A stretch of 51,921 nt of DNA from a bacterium (GTDB taxonomy: Bacteria; Pseudomonadota; Gammaproteobacteria; Burkholderiales; Thiobacillaceae): contig WOUQ01000014.1 in the NCBI GenBank assembly GCA_009772925.1, positions 1 to 51,921 on the forward strand. The letters run 5' to 3'. The stretch's first letter is position 1. Each line of letters opens with the position of its first letter. Positions 33,765 to 44,646 of this stretch are shown here, piece after piece. The notes beneath the pieces are model-generated. The model had not been told where the DNA came from and ran no database searches. It worked only from the letters and a program-made list of their open reading frames with translations. Made by a program: the position numbers and the translations under genes.

Positions 33765-34688
33765 ATGCATACCGCCTACATCACCCACCCCGAATGTCGC
33801 AAGCACGAGATGGGCCACTGGCATCCCGAAAGTCCCGCCCGACTGCGCGCCATCGAGGATCGCCTGCATGCCGCCCACCTTTTCGACTATCTGGAACACC
33901 ATGAAGCCCCCCTGGTGCACCGCAGCCAGCTCAAGCGGGTCCACGATCCGGCCTACATCGATGCCATCGAGGCGGCCGCGCCCTACGAGGGCATGAAGGA
34001 ACTCGACCACGACACCATCATGAACCCCCACACCCTGGACGCGGCCTACCACGCCGCCGGCGGCGCCGTCATGGCCGTGGATCGGGTGATCGGGAGCGAT
34101 TGCCGGAACGCCTTCGTCGCCTGCCGGCCGCCCGGTCACCATGCCACGCGCGACCAGGCCATGGGTTTCTGCATCTTCAACAACGTCGCCGTGGCTGCCG
34201 CCCATGCCCTGGAACAGCATGGCCTGGCGCGCGTCGCGGTGGTCGATTTTGACGTGCACCATGGCAATGGCACCGAGGACATTTTCCGCGAGGATTCGCG
34301 GGTGATGCTGTGTTCCACGTTCCAGCATCCCTTCTATCCTTTCTGTGGCGCCGATTCCGCCAACGAGCACATCGTCAACGTGCCTCTGTCGGCGGGGACC
34401 ACCGGCAAGCGCTACCGCGAGGTGTTCGAGGCGGAAGTGCTGTCCCGCCTGGAAGCCTTCCGGCCGGAGATGCTGTTCATCTCCGCCGGCTTCGACGCCC
34501 ATCGGGAAGACGACATGGGTCAGTTCGGCCTCATGGAATCCGATTACATCTGGATCACCGAGCGGCTCATGGAGATCGCGCGGCGCCACGCTGGCGAGCG
34601 CATCGTCTCGGTGCTGGAGGGGGGCTACGATCTGAGTTCCCTGGGCCGCAGCGTGGCCGCGCACATCAAGGTGCTGGCCGAGCTCTGA
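33765..34688 (+). CDS. HDAC-family zinc deacetylase
   Basis: The 307-residue protein matches class II HDAC-like bacterial deacetylases (acetylpolyamine amidohydrolase/AcuC superfamily). Catalytic residues appear in CRPPGHHATRDQAMGFCIFNN, the zinc ligands in VVDFDVHHGNGTEDIF and SAGFDAHREDDMG, and a glycine-rich end in VLEGGYDLSSLG. The substrate could be acetyl-lysine proteins or acetylated polyamines. Being divergent from a Pat-type acetyltransferase favours a protein acetylation switch, which is inference. Confidence 0.9.
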   Translation: MHTAYITHPECRKHEMGHWHPESPARLRAIEDRLHAAHLFDYLEHHEAPLVHRSQLKRVHDPAYIDAIEAAAPYEGMKELDHDTIMNPHTLDAAYHAAGGAVMAVDRVIGSDCRNAFVACRPPGHHATRDQAMGFCIFNNVAVAAAHALEQHGLARVAVVDFDVHHGNGTEDIFREDSRVMLCSTFQHPFYPFCGADSANEHIVNVPLSAGTTGKRYREVFEAEVLSRLEAFRPEMLFISAGFDAHREDDMGQFGLMESDYIWITERLMEIARRHAGERIVSVLEGGYDLSSLGRSVAAHIKVLAEL

Positions 34689-34829
34689 AGCCTCCCGGCC
34701 CGCGCAGGCAAGCCGCGCCGGCGGATAAGCCTTTCAATCCATAGGGTTATACGCGGTCGCACACCGCATCGCCGTTCAAGACCCGCCCTCTGCCTGCCGA
34801 TAAGCGTGTACCTCCGGCATGGACGGGCA

Positions 34830-37739
34830 ATGAAACTTCGCAACAAGCTCTGGCTCGGCATGGGCGCCGCGTTTCTGGCGCTGTTTGTGCTGTTCGAATG
34901 GAACGACTACCGGGAAAGCCGCGCCAACATCCTCAGCGAGCTGCGCGAGCAGGCGCAGATCCTGCACGGTGTGCTGGTGGCCACCCGGCGCACCTATCAG
35001 CATGTCTTCCTGGAAAGCGGTGTACCGCTCAACGAACAGACGCTCCACTTCCTGCCGGCCCATGCCATGGGCAAGATATCGAATAATTTCCGCGAGTGGA
35101 TGGGTAACGGCATCGGCTTCAACAATGTCTCCGACCGGCCGCGCAATCCCGCCAACCAGGCGGATGCCGTCGAGCTGGAGGCGATGGCCTATTTCCGCGC
35201 GTCACCGCAAAGCACTCAGCGTTTCGTGCCCTTCACCGCCGCCGACGGCGCTGCCTACTACCATTACTCCGCGCCGCTGTGGATGGAGCCGCATTGCTTG
35301 AAATGTCATGGCGACCCGGCCGACGCACCGCGGGTGATCAGCCAGCGCTATCCCGATGCTTTCGGCTACCGGGCCGGCGAGCTGCGCGGCCTGATCAGCA
35401 TCAAGGTGCCGGTCTCGACGGTCGAAGAACGGGTCATGAGCGTGTGGCGCAAGCAGTTGCTGCAAAACCTCGGGCTCATGCTGGCGGCCTTTGTTTCCGT
35501 GGCCCTGCTCACCCAGCTGTTTGTCATCCGCAAGCTCAAGCGCATTCGCCGCGCCGCCGACCGGCTGGCGGCGGGAGACCTGAAGGCGCGCGCCGAACTG
35601 CCCGGCGGCGATGAATTGGCCCACCTGGGACAGGCTTTCGACGGCATGGCCCAGGCCATCGGGGGGCGTGAACACGCGTTGCAGGAACGCGAAGAACTGG
35701 TGCGGCTGTTGCTTGAATCCACCGCCGAGGCGATCTACGGCATCGATCCGGAAGGGCGTTGCATTTTTGCCAATCCGGCCTGTGCCCGCCTGCTTGGCTA
35801 CGCCGACAGCGAGGCATTGATGGGCCGGCAAATGCACGAACTGGTGCATCACCACCATGCGGATGGACGCGCCTATGCCGGGGCGGAATGCCCGATTCAT
35901 AGGTCCTTCCGCGAGGAACGCCCGGTGCATGTCGACAACGAGGTGTTCTGGCGCGCCGACGGCGGCATGCTGCCGGTGGAATACTGGTCCTATCCGATGC
36001 GCCGATCGGGCCGCGTGGTGGGCACGGTGGTGACCTTCTTCGACATCAGCGAGCGGCTGCAGCACGAGGCCAAGTCGCGCCTGGCGGCGACGGTGTTCGA
36101 GAGCACCCACGAAGGCATCATGATCACCGATCCGCACAGCCGGATCCTGGCGGTGAACCAGGCCTTCACGCGGGTGACCGGTTACGAGGAGGAGGAGGTT
36201 GTCGGACAGACGCCGGTGATGCTGCGCTCGGGTCGGCACGATCCCGATTTCTACGCGGTGATCTGGCGTGCCCTGCGCGAGGCCGGCCATTGGCAGGGCG
36301 AGATCTGGAACCGTCGCAAGTCCGGCGAGGTATATCCGGAACTGCTGTCCATCAGCGCGGTGCACGATTCCCGGGGCGACGTCAGCCACTATGTCGGCAT
36401 GTTCACCGATATCAGCAAGATCAAGGAATCGGAAGCCCGGCTCGCCCACCTGGCCCACTACGATCCCCTCACCGATCTGCCCAACCGCCTGCTGCTGAGT
36501 TCACGCCTCAGGCACGCCATCGAGCAGGCGCAGCGTCAGCAGACACGCCTGGCCGTGCTGTTCCTGGATCTGGACCGTTTCAAGAACGTCAACGACAGCC
36601 TGGGGCACCAGGTGGGTGACGAACTGCTGCGGGCGGTCACCGATCGCATGGGCGAGCGCCTAAGGGCGGAAGATACCCTGGCCCGGCTGGGTGGAGACGA
36701 ATTCATCGCCCTGCTCGAACGCATCCATGAGCCGCGCGACGCCGCCATGGTGGCGCGCAGCCTGCTGGAGGCTCTGGCGCAGCCCTTCACCCTGTCGCAA
36801 GGACACGAGGTATACATCGGCGCCAGCATCGGCATCAGCCTCTATCCCGAGGATGGCGCCAGCGACAGCGAACTCATCATGCATGCCGATGTGGCCATGT
36901 ATCAGGCCAAGGACCAGGGCCGCAACGCCTATGGTTTCTATACCCAGGCCCTCTCCGACAATGCCAACCAGCGCCTGGAGATGGAGACCAAGCTGCGCCG
37001 GGCGCTGGAACGGGGCGAGTTCGTGCTGCACTTCCAGCCCCAGGTCGGCCTGGCGGACGGCCGCCTGATCGGCGCCGAGGCCCTGGTGCGCTGGCTGCAT
37101 CCGGGGCAGGGCCTGATTCCGCCCAACCAGTTCATCCCCCTGGCGGAGGAAACCGGCCTCATCGTGCCCTTGGGCGAATGGGTCCTGCGGCAGGCTTGCG
37201 AACAGTGGCTGCGCTGGCGCGACGCGGGCTTGGCACCAGTCCCCCTGGCGGTCAACATCTCGCCGCGCCAGTTCCGCCAGCAGGATCTCGCCCAAGTGGT
37301 GCGGCGGGTGCTCGAGGAGACCGGCGTGCCGGCCTCGGCGCTGGAACTGGAACTCACCGAGGGCGCCCTGATGCACCAGGGCGAAGACGCGGAAACCGCC
37401 CTGCGCGGCCTCAAGCAACTGGGGGTCAGCCTGGCCATCGACGATTTCGGCACCGGCTATTCCTCGCTGGCCTATCTCAAGCGTTTCCCCCTCGACCAGC
37501 TCAAGATCGACCAGAGTTTCGTGCGCGACCTCACGCACGATACCGGCGATCGGGAACTTGTCTCCACCATCATCGCCATGGCGCGCAAACTGCGTCTCAA
37601 GGTGTTGGCGGAAGGCGTGGAGACGCGCGAGCAGTTCGACTATCTGGTGGAACAGGGCTGCGACGCCTACCAGGGCTATCTCTACAGTCGCCCGGTACCC
37701 GCCGACGAATTCGAGACCCTGCTGCGCGGCCGAGGCTGA
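34830..37739 (+). CDS. Haem-binding DUF3365 sensor with HAMP, two PAS, GGDEF and EAL domains
   Basis: The 969-residue membrane protein has a first transmembrane helix at about residues 8-26, a periplasmic DUF3365-like domain containing a c-type haem motif CLKCH near residue 156, and a second helix near 210-232. HAMP, two PAS domains, a GGDEF domain with intact GGDEF at about 620, and an EAL domain with EALVRW near 748 follow. It likely adjusts cyclic-di-GMP in response to a redox or gas signal. Both catalytic motifs look intact. ATG 34830 puts the first helix directly at the N-terminus; GTG 34806 is an alternative. Confidence 0.9.
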   Translation: MKLRNKLWLGMGAAFLALFVLFEWNDYRESRANILSELREQAQILHGVLVATRRTYQHVFLESGVPLNEQTLHFLPAHAMGKISNNFREWMGNGIGFNNVSDRPRNPANQADAVELEAMAYFRASPQSTQRFVPFTAADGAAYYHYSAPLWMEPHCLKCHGDPADAPRVISQRYPDAFGYRAGELRGLISIKVPVSTVEERVMSVWRKQLLQNLGLMLAAFVSVALLTQLFVIRKLKRIRRAADRLAAGDLKARAELPGGDELAHLGQAFDGMAQAIGGREHALQEREELVRLLLESTAEAIYGIDPEGRCIFANPACARLLGYADSEALMGRQMHELVHHHHADGRAYAGAECPIHRSFREERPVHVDNEVFWRADGGMLPVEYWSYPMRRSGRVVGTVVTFFDISERLQHEAKSRLAATVFESTHEGIMITDPHSRILAVNQAFTRVTGYEEEEVVGQTPVMLRSGRHDPDFYAVIWRALREAGHWQGEIWNRRKSGEVYPELLSISAVHDSRGDVSHYVGMFTDISKIKESEARLAHLAHYDPLTDLPNRLLLSSRLRHAIEQAQRQQTRLAVLFLDLDRFKNVNDSLGHQVGDELLRAVTDRMGERLRAEDTLARLGGDEFIALLERIHEPRDAAMVARSLLEALAQPFTLSQGHEVYIGASIGISLYPEDGASDSELIMHADVAMYQAKDQGRNAYGFYTQALSDNANQRLEMETKLRRALERGEFVLHFQPQVGLADGRLIGAEALVRWLHPGQGLIPPNQFIPLAEETGLIVPLGEWVLRQACEQWLRWRDAGLAPVPLAVNISPRQFRQQDLAQVVRRVLEETGVPASALELELTEGALMHQGEDAETALRGLKQLGVSLAIDDFGTGYSSLAYLKRFPLDQLKIDQSFVRDLTHDTGDRELVSTIIAMARKLRLKVLAEGVETREQFDYLVEQGCDAYQGYLYSRPVPADEFETLLRGRG

Positions 37740-37778
37740 GGGCCGGCGCGGCGCCGCGCAACAGCGGCGGCGGCCGCC

Positions 37779-39125
37779 TCACATCCCCGGCATCATGCCC
37801 TTCATGCCGCGCATCATCTTGGCGAGCCCGCCCTTGCCCATCGACTTCATCATCTTCTGGGCCTGCTCGAACTGATTCAGCAGGCGGTTGACGTCCTGCA
37901 CCTGGACGCCGGCGCCGGCGGCGATGCGGCGCTTGCGGCTGGCCTTGAGGATCTCCGGCCGACGCCGTTCCTCCGGGGTCATGCTGTTGATGATGCCCTC
38001 GATGCGCTGCATCTGCTTCTCGCCCTGGGCCAGTTCGCCGGCGCCGATCTTGCCGGCGCCGGGCAGCTTGTCCACCAGCGAGGAGAGGCCGCCGAGCTTC
38101 TTCATCTGCTGCATCTGCGCCTTGAAGTCCTCCAGGTCGAAGCCCTTGCCGCTCTTCAGCTTCTGCACCGTCTTCATGGCCTCGGCGTGATCCACCGAGC
38201 GCTGCGCCTCCTCGATCAGGGAGAGCACGTCGCCCATGCCCAGCACGCGGCTGGCCATGCGCTCCGGGTGGAACACCTCGATGCCGGTGAGCTTCTCGCC
38301 CACGCCCACCAGCTTGATGGGCTTGCCGGTGATGTGCCGCACCGACAGCGCGGCGCCGCCGCGGGCGTCGCCGTCCAGCTTGGTGAGGATGACGCCGGTG
38401 AGCGGCAGGACGTCGTTGAAGGCCTTGGCCGTGTTGACCGCATCCTGGCCCTGCATGGCGTCCACCACGAACAGGGTCTCGATGGGCTGCAACAGGGTGT
38501 GCAGGTCCTTGATCTCGTCCATCATCGCCGCGTCGACGTGCAGGCGGCCGGCGGTATCGACGATGAGCACGTCGTATAGATGCTTCCTGGCATGGTCCAG
38601 GGCGGCGACGGCGATGGCGGCGGGCTTCTGCTCGCTCGAGGAGGGGAAGAAATCCACGCCGGCCTGGCCGGCCACGGTCTTCAACTGCTCGATGGCGGCG
38701 GGGCGGTAGACGTCGCAGCTCACCACCAGAATCTTCTTCTTGCCGGCCTCGCGGATGATGCGACAGAGCTTGCCGGTGGAGGTGGTCTTGCCGGCGCCCT
38801 GCAGGCCCGCCATGAGGAACACGGCGGGGGGTTGCGTGGCGAAATCAAGCGGCGCGGCCTGCTCGCCCATGAGGGCGGTGAGCTCCTTGTGCACCACGCC
38901 GATGAGTTGCTGGCCGGGGGTGAGGCTTTGCAGCACCTCCTGGCCCATGGCCTTTTCCTTCACCCTGGCGATGAAGTCCCGCACCACGGGCAGGGCCACG
39001 TCGGCCTCCAGCAGGGCCACGCGCACTTCGCGCAAGGTGTCCTGGATGTTGGCTTCGGTCAGGCGGCCCTGGCCGCGCAGGTTCTTGACGACTTTGGAAA
39101 GGCGATCGCTGAGATTCTCGAACAT
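37779..39125 (-). CDS. ffh: Signal recognition particle protein Ffh
   Basis: The 448-residue SRP54 GTPase targets membrane proteins co-translationally. The N domain (MFENLSDRLSKVVKNLRGQGRLTE), P-loop GLQGAGKTTSTGKL, DTAGRLHVD, TKLDGDARGGAALS and the methionine-rich M domain ending MKGMMPGM are all present. The gene is divergent from a CcsA-like gene, a common arrangement in proteobacteria. Confidence 0.97.
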   Translation of the reverse strand: MFENLSDRLSKVVKNLRGQGRLTEANIQDTLREVRVALLEADVALPVVRDFIARVKEKAMGQEVLQSLTPGQQLIGVVHKELTALMGEQAAPLDFATQPPAVFLMAGLQGAGKTTSTGKLCRIIREAGKKKILVVSCDVYRPAAIEQLKTVAGQAGVDFFPSSSEQKPAAIAVAALDHARKHLYDVLIVDTAGRLHVDAAMMDEIKDLHTLLQPIETLFVVDAMQGQDAVNTAKAFNDVLPLTGVILTKLDGDARGGAALSVRHITGKPIKLVGVGEKLTGIEVFHPERMASRVLGMGDVLSLIEEAQRSVDHAEAMKTVQKLKSGKGFDLEDFKAQMQQMKKLGGLSSLVDKLPGAGKIGAGELAQGEKQMQRIEGIINSMTPEERRRPEILKASRKRRIAAGAGVQVQDVNRLLNQFEQAQKMMKSMGKGGLAKMMRGMKGMMPGM

Positions 39126-39189
39126 GATTTAGGGGGATCAATCGGGATGCGCTAGACTTCGGCCACAAGTCTAACAGTCCTGACCCGTC

Positions 39190-39993
39190 ATGCCGGACAC
39201 CTTGCTTTTTCTGCTCAGCATTCTCGGCTATTTCGCACTGGCGGCCTGGTATTGGCCAGGCCGGCCGGGCTGTTGCCGCACGGACTGGATGCCCCGCCTG
39301 TTGCCCGTGCTGCCGCTGGCCCTGCATCTCTACCTGCTATATGGCGGCGTGCATGGCGGCGGGGGCATTCACATCGGTTTTTCCACCTCCCTGTCGGCGG
39401 TTGCCGCCCTCACCGTGATGGTCTACGCGGTGGCGTCCTGGCGCTATCACCTGGGCGGGCTGCAGGCCTTCGTCATGATCTTCGCCGGCGCCGCGGTGGC
39501 CATCGAGGCGATCTTGCCCGTGCCCCAGGCCGTCCAGCACAGCGCCTCGACGCTGTTCAAGGTGCACCTGGCCATGGCCTTCGCCGCCTACAGCCTGTTC
39601 ACCATCGCCGCCCTGCACGCGATGCTCATCGCCCTCGCGGAAAAGCACCTGCACAAGGCCGTGTCGCCCAACATCGTCGCCGGCCTGCCGCCGCTGCTCA
39701 CCCTGGAGAAGCTGTTGTTCCGCATGATCCAGGCCGGTTTCGCCCTGCTTACCCTGACCCTGCTCTCCGGCGTGTTCTTCGCCGAGGAGATCTTCGGCAA
39801 GGCCCTGCCTTTCAACCACAAGACCGTGTTCGGCATGGCCGCCTGGCTGATCTTCGCCGCCCTGCTGCTGGGCCGGCGCATCTACGGCTGGCGCGGGCGC
39901 ACCGCCATTTCCTGGACCCTGGCCGGCTTCATGAGCCTGCTGCTCGCCTATGTCGGGGTGAAGTTCGTGCTGGAAGTGATCCTGGGGCGCTGA
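39190..39993 (+). CDS. CcsA/YpjD-like cytochrome c assembly membrane protein
   Basis: The 267-residue protein has about eight membrane segments and belongs to the CcmC/CcsA-related family often found beside ffh. Conserved histidines sit in STLFKVHLAMAFAAYSLFTIAALHAML and PFNHKTVFGMAAWLIFAALLLGRR, positions that bind haem in relatives. Exact function in haem handling is not established for this subgroup. The last base lies 13 bp from the convergent ArfA-like gene. Confidence 0.85.
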   Translation: MPDTLLFLLSILGYFALAAWYWPGRPGCCRTDWMPRLLPVLPLALHLYLLYGGVHGGGGIHIGFSTSLSAVAALTVMVYAVASWRYHLGGLQAFVMIFAGAAVAIEAILPVPQAVQHSASTLFKVHLAMAFAAYSLFTIAALHAMLIALAEKHLHKAVSPNIVAGLPPLLTLEKLLFRMIQAGFALLTLTLLSGVFFAEEIFGKALPFNHKTVFGMAAWLIFAALLLGRRIYGWRGRTAISWTLAGFMSLLLAYVGVKFVLEVILGR

Positions 39994-40006
39994 CCCCGGC
40001 GGCCGC

Positions 40007-40183
40007 TCAGACTTCCGGCTTTTCGTCCTCGGGCGGCGTTTCCCGTGCCGTCTTCTCCACATCCTCCAGCTTCGTTTTCCAGCGCTTGTCCGGTACTACC
40101 CGCTGCTTGAAGGCGGGCGTGCGCACCGCCTTGGCCACCGGGTTGCGGGGTCGGCGGGGCGGGCCGGAGGCGCGCTTGTTCAT
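40007..40183 (-). CDS. arfA: ArfA-like alternative ribosome-rescue factor
   Basis: The 58-residue basic protein has the ArfA-type core NPVAKAVRTPAFKQRVVPDKRWKTK. ArfA recruits release factor 2 to stalled ribosomes when tmRNA fails. It begins at ATG 40183, overlapping the rmlD stop by ATGA, so it is the last gene of the sugar nucleotide operon. The acidic tail after the core is longer than in the enterobacterial protein. The identification rests on the short motif only. Confidence 0.6.
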   Translation of the reverse strand: MNKRASGPPRRPRNPVAKAVRTPAFKQRVVPDKRWKTKLEDVEKTARETPPEDEKPEV

Positions 40184-41064
40184 TTGTCCAGGCACAACCG
40201 CAGCGCTTCACGCCACTCGGGCAGGCGCACGCCGAACACCCGCTCCAGCTTGCCGTTGTCCAGGCGGGAATTGAGGGGCCGCCTGGCCGGCGTCGGGTAG
40301 TCGCTGCTCGGGATGGGCAGCAGCCGGGCGGGCGTCTGCGGCGGGTCCAGTTCCTGAATGGCGCTGGCGAAGCCGTGCCAGGAAGTATCGCCGGCATTGG
40401 TCATGTGGTACACGCCCCAGGGCTCGGGCCGGTCGGCACCGCGCGAGGGCGCCTCGACCTGGGCCAGCGCCTGGGCCGTGGCTTCCGCCAGATGGCGACA
40501 CCAGGTGGGGGCGCCGATCTGGTCGGCGACGATCTTCAGTTCCGGCCGTTCCCGCATCAGCCGGCGCATGGTCAGCAGGAAGTTGGCGCCGCGCGCGCCA
40601 TACACCCAGGAGGTGCGGAAGATCAGGTGGCGCCGGCAGCGTTCGCGGATGGACTGTTCGCCGCCGAGCTTGCTGGCGCCGTACACGTTGAGGGGGCCGG
40701 TGGCATCGTCCTCGCGCCAGGGCACGTCGCCCGAACCGTCGAAGACGTAGTCGGTGGAGTAGTGCACCAGCAGGGCGCCGAGCTTCTCCGCTTCTTCCGC
40801 CAGAATGCCCGGGGCGATGGCGTTGATGGCGTGGGCCCGGTCCGCCTCGCTTTCCGCCTTGTCCACGGCGGTGTAGGCGGCCGGGTTGACGACGATGCGG
40901 GGACGCACCTCGGCCATGACGCGGCGGATGGCGTCCGGGTTGGCGAGGTCGAGGGATTGGCTGTCCGTCGCCACCACCTCGCCGAGGCTGGACAGGGTAC
41001 GCGCCAGTTCCCAGCCCACCTGCCCGTTGCAACCGGTGAGCAGGATGCGGGGCGCGGTACTCAC
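40180..41064 (-). CDS. rmlD: dTDP-4-dehydrorhamnose reductase
   Basis: The 294-residue enzyme reduces dTDP-4-keto-rhamnose to dTDP-L-rhamnose. The Rossmann motif LLTGCNGQVGWELARTL, STDYVFDGSG and the catalytic YGASKLGGE are present. GTG 41064 overlaps the rmlC stop (GTGA). It completes the RmlABCD pathway encoded in the same operon. Confidence 0.95.
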   Translation of the reverse strand: MSTAPRILLTGCNGQVGWELARTLSSLGEVVATDSQSLDLANPDAIRRVMAEVRPRIVVNPAAYTAVDKAESEADRAHAINAIAPGILAEEAEKLGALLVHYSTDYVFDGSGDVPWREDDATGPLNVYGASKLGGEQSIRERCRRHLIFRTSWVYGARGANFLLTMRRLMRERPELKIVADQIGAPTWCRHLAEATAQALAQVEAPSRGADRPEPWGVYHMTNAGDTSWHGFASAIQELDPPQTPARLLPIPSSDYPTPARRPLNSRLDNGKLERVFGVRLPEWREALRLCLDK

Positions 41065-41603
41065 GGGTACACCTCGGCGTCCTTCAGCAGGGGCGCGACC
41101 GCGTCCTTGGCGGACAGCTGTGGCTCGCCTTCGAGCGGCCATTGCACGCCGATGTCCGGGGCGTTCCAGCGCACCCCCCGGTCCCACTGCGGCGCGTAAT
41201 AGGCGGTGGTCTTGTAGAGGAAGTCTGCGGCTTCCGACAGCACCAGGAAGCCGTGGCCAAAGCCGGGGGGAATCCACATCATGCGCCGGTTCTCGGCGGA
41301 GAGCTCGAAGCCCACCCATTTGCCGAAGTGGGGCGAGGATTTGCGCAGGTCCACGGCCACGTCGAACACGGCACCGCTGACCACACGCACCAGCTTGCCT
41401 TGGGGCTCGTTCAACTGGTAATGCAGGCCGCGCAGCACACCCTTCGCGGAGCGGGAGTGGTTGTCCTGCACGAAGTCCACGTCCAGGCCCAGGCCGGCGA
41501 AGGTCTGCCGGTTCCAGCATTCCAGGAAGAAGCCGCGGGCATCGCCGAACACCTTGGGTTCGAGAAGCAGGACGCCGGGCAGGGCGGTTTCGATCACGTT
41601 CAT
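41061..41603 (-). CDS. rmlC: dTDP-4-dehydrorhamnose 3,5-epimerase
   Basis: The 180-residue cupin epimerises dTDP-4-keto-6-deoxyglucose. Family motifs are FFLECWNRQTFAGLG, QDNHSRSAKGVLRGLHYQ with the catalytic histidine, and WIPPGFGHGFLVLSE. Its ATG shares one base with the rmlA stop (TGATG). It is the third step of the rhamnose pathway. Confidence 0.95.
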   Translation of the reverse strand: MNVIETALPGVLLLEPKVFGDARGFFLECWNRQTFAGLGLDVDFVQDNHSRSAKGVLRGLHYQLNEPQGKLVRVVSGAVFDVAVDLRKSSPHFGKWVGFELSAENRRMMWIPPGFGHGFLVLSEAADFLYKTTAYYAPQWDRGVRWNAPDIGVQWPLEGEPQLSAKDAVAPLLKDAEVYP

Positions 41604-42481
41604 CAGAACACCCGTTCGGTAAGCATGGCCAGCAGATACTGGCCGTAGGCGTTCTTCTTCAGCGGCTCGGCCAGCCGCGCCACCTGTTCGGCATCGATGT
41701 AACCCTGACGGTAGGCGATTTCCTCCGGACAGGCGATCTTCAGGCCCTGGCGTTTCTCGATGGTCTCGATGAACAGGCCCGCCTCCAGCAGCGATTCGTG
41801 GGTGCCGGTGTCGAGCCAGGCATGGCCGCGTCCCATGATGGAGACGTTGAGATCGCCCCACTGCAGGTATTGCCGGTTGACGTCGGTGATTTCCAGTTCA
41901 CCGCGTGGCGAGGGCTTCAGGTTACGCGCCACCTCCAGCACCCGCTGGTCGTAGAAGTACAGACCGGTGACGGCGTAGTTGGACTTGGGCTGCTTCGGTT
42001 TTTCCTCGAGGCTGATGGCGCGGCCCTGGGCGTCGAATTCGACGACGCCGTAGCGTTCCGGATCGTGCACCCGGTAGGCGAACACCGTGGCGCCCGACGG
42101 CTGGGCGCTGGCAGCCTGCAAATCCTGGGCCATCTCGTGGCCGTAAAAGATGTTGTCGCCCAGGACCAGGGCGCTGGGGTGATCGCCGACGAAATCGGCG
42201 CCGATGATGAAGGCCTGCGCCAGGCCGTCCGGACTGGGCTGCACGGCGTACTCGAGATGGATGCCCCATTGTCCGCCATCACCCAGCAATTGCTCGAAGC
42301 GAGGCGTGTCCTGGGGCGTCGAGATGATCAGGATGTCGCGGATACCCGCCAGCATGAGCGTGGTGAGCGGGTGGTAGATCATGGGCTTGTCGTAGATCGG
42401 CAGCAGTTGCTTCGACACCGCCAGGGTAGCGGGGTAGAGGCGGGTGCCGGAACCGCCGGCCAATATGATTCCCTTGCGCAT
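41603..42481 (-). CDS. rmlA: Glucose-1-phosphate thymidylyltransferase
   Basis: The 292-residue nucleotidyltransferase makes dTDP-glucose, the first step to dTDP-rhamnose. [33 protein letters not shown] is the signature, with the catalytic aspartate in [14 protein letters not shown] 42481 has GAGG eight bases upstream; ATG 42487, which overlaps the rmlB stop, is nearly as likely and adds two residues. Confidence 0.95.
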   Translation of the reverse strand: MRKGIILAGGSGTRLYPATLAVSKQLLPIYDKPMIYHPLTTLMLAGIRDILIISTPQDTPRFEQLLGDGGQWGIHLEYAVQPSPDGLAQAFIIGADFVGDHPSALVLGDNIFYGHEMAQDLQAASAQPSGATVFAYRVHDPERYGVVEFDAQGRAISLEEKPKQPKSNYAVTGLYFYDQRVLEVARNLKPSPRGELEITDVNRQYLQWGDLNVSIMGRGHAWLDTGTHESLLEAGLFIETIEKRQGLKIACPEEIAYRQGYIDAEQVARLAEPLKKNAYGQYLLAMLTERVF

Positions 42482-42486
42482 GGTCA

Positions 42487-43553
<1,067 letters not shown>

Positions 43554-43557
<4 letters not shown>

Positions 43558-44582
43558 GCTTGTTCTCCTTCAAAACCCTTGGGATTCAAGGACTGCCAGC
43601 GCCAGGTGTCCTCGCACATTTCCTCCAGGCCGCGTCGGGCCTTCCAGCCCAGTTCCCGTTCCGCCTTGGCCGGATCGGCCCAGCATTGGGCGATGTCGCC
43701 AGCGCGGCGTGGCGCGAAGCGGTAGGGCACCGGCCGGCCGCTGGCCTGCTCGAACGCCTTGGCCATTTCCACCACGCTGTAGCCGCAACCGGTGCCCAGG
43801 TTCCAGACGCGCACGCCGGGGCCTTCGTCCAGTTTTTCCACCGCTTTCACGTGGCCCTGGGCCAGGTCCACTACGTGGATGTAATCGCGCACGCCGGTGC
43901 CGTCCGGGGTGGGGTAGTCGTTGCCGAACACGTTGAGGTGCTCGCGCCGGCCCACCGCCACCTGGGAGATGTAGGGCATCAGGTTGTTGGGGATGCCGCG
44001 CGGGTCCTCGCCGATGCGGCCGCTCCTGTGGGCGCCCACCGGGTTGAAGTAGCGCAGCAGGGCGATCGACCAGGCAGGGTCGGCGATGGCCACGTCCTGA
44101 AGAATCTTTTCGATGAACAGCTTGCTGGTGCCGTAGGGGTTGGTGGTGCCGCCCACCGGGAAATCCTCGCGGATGGGCACGGAAGCCGGATCGCCGTAGA
44201 CCGTGGCGGAGGAGCTGAAAACGATGGTCCTGACCCCCGCCGCCTGCATGGCCTCGAACAGGGTGACGCTGCCGGCGATGTTGTTGTCGTAATAGAGCAG
44301 GGGCTTCTCCACCGACTCGCCCACCGCCTTCAGGCCGGCGAAATGGATTACCGCGTCGATGTCGTGTTCGCGGAACAGGGCGTCCAGGGCCGCGCGGTCG
44401 CGGATGTCGCCGCGTACGAAGGGAAAGTCCTGTCCGGTGAGTTCGCGTGCCCGATCCAGGGAAGCCGCACTGCTGTTGCACAGGTTGTCGAGCACGACGA
44501 TGTCGTAGCCGGCTTCGAGGAATTCGACGCAGGCGTGGGAGCCGATGTAGCCGGCGCCGCCGGTGATGAGGATGGTCTTCAT
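43554..44582 (-). CDS. galE: UDP-glucose 4-epimerase
   Basis: The 342-residue epimerase interconverts UDP-glucose and UDP-galactose for surface polysaccharide. It shows [31 protein letters not shown] and [12 protein letters not shown] with the catalytic tyrosine. It heads the galE-rmlBACD-arfA chain in which every junction overlaps or nearly overlaps, indicating one transcript for sugar precursors of O-antigen or exopolysaccharide. Confidence 0.95.
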
Positions 44583-44646
44583 GGGTACTCCGCGGGTTTT
44601 TCCTGGTATCGGATATTTCCCGCCGGTCTTGAATTGCCGATGACAG

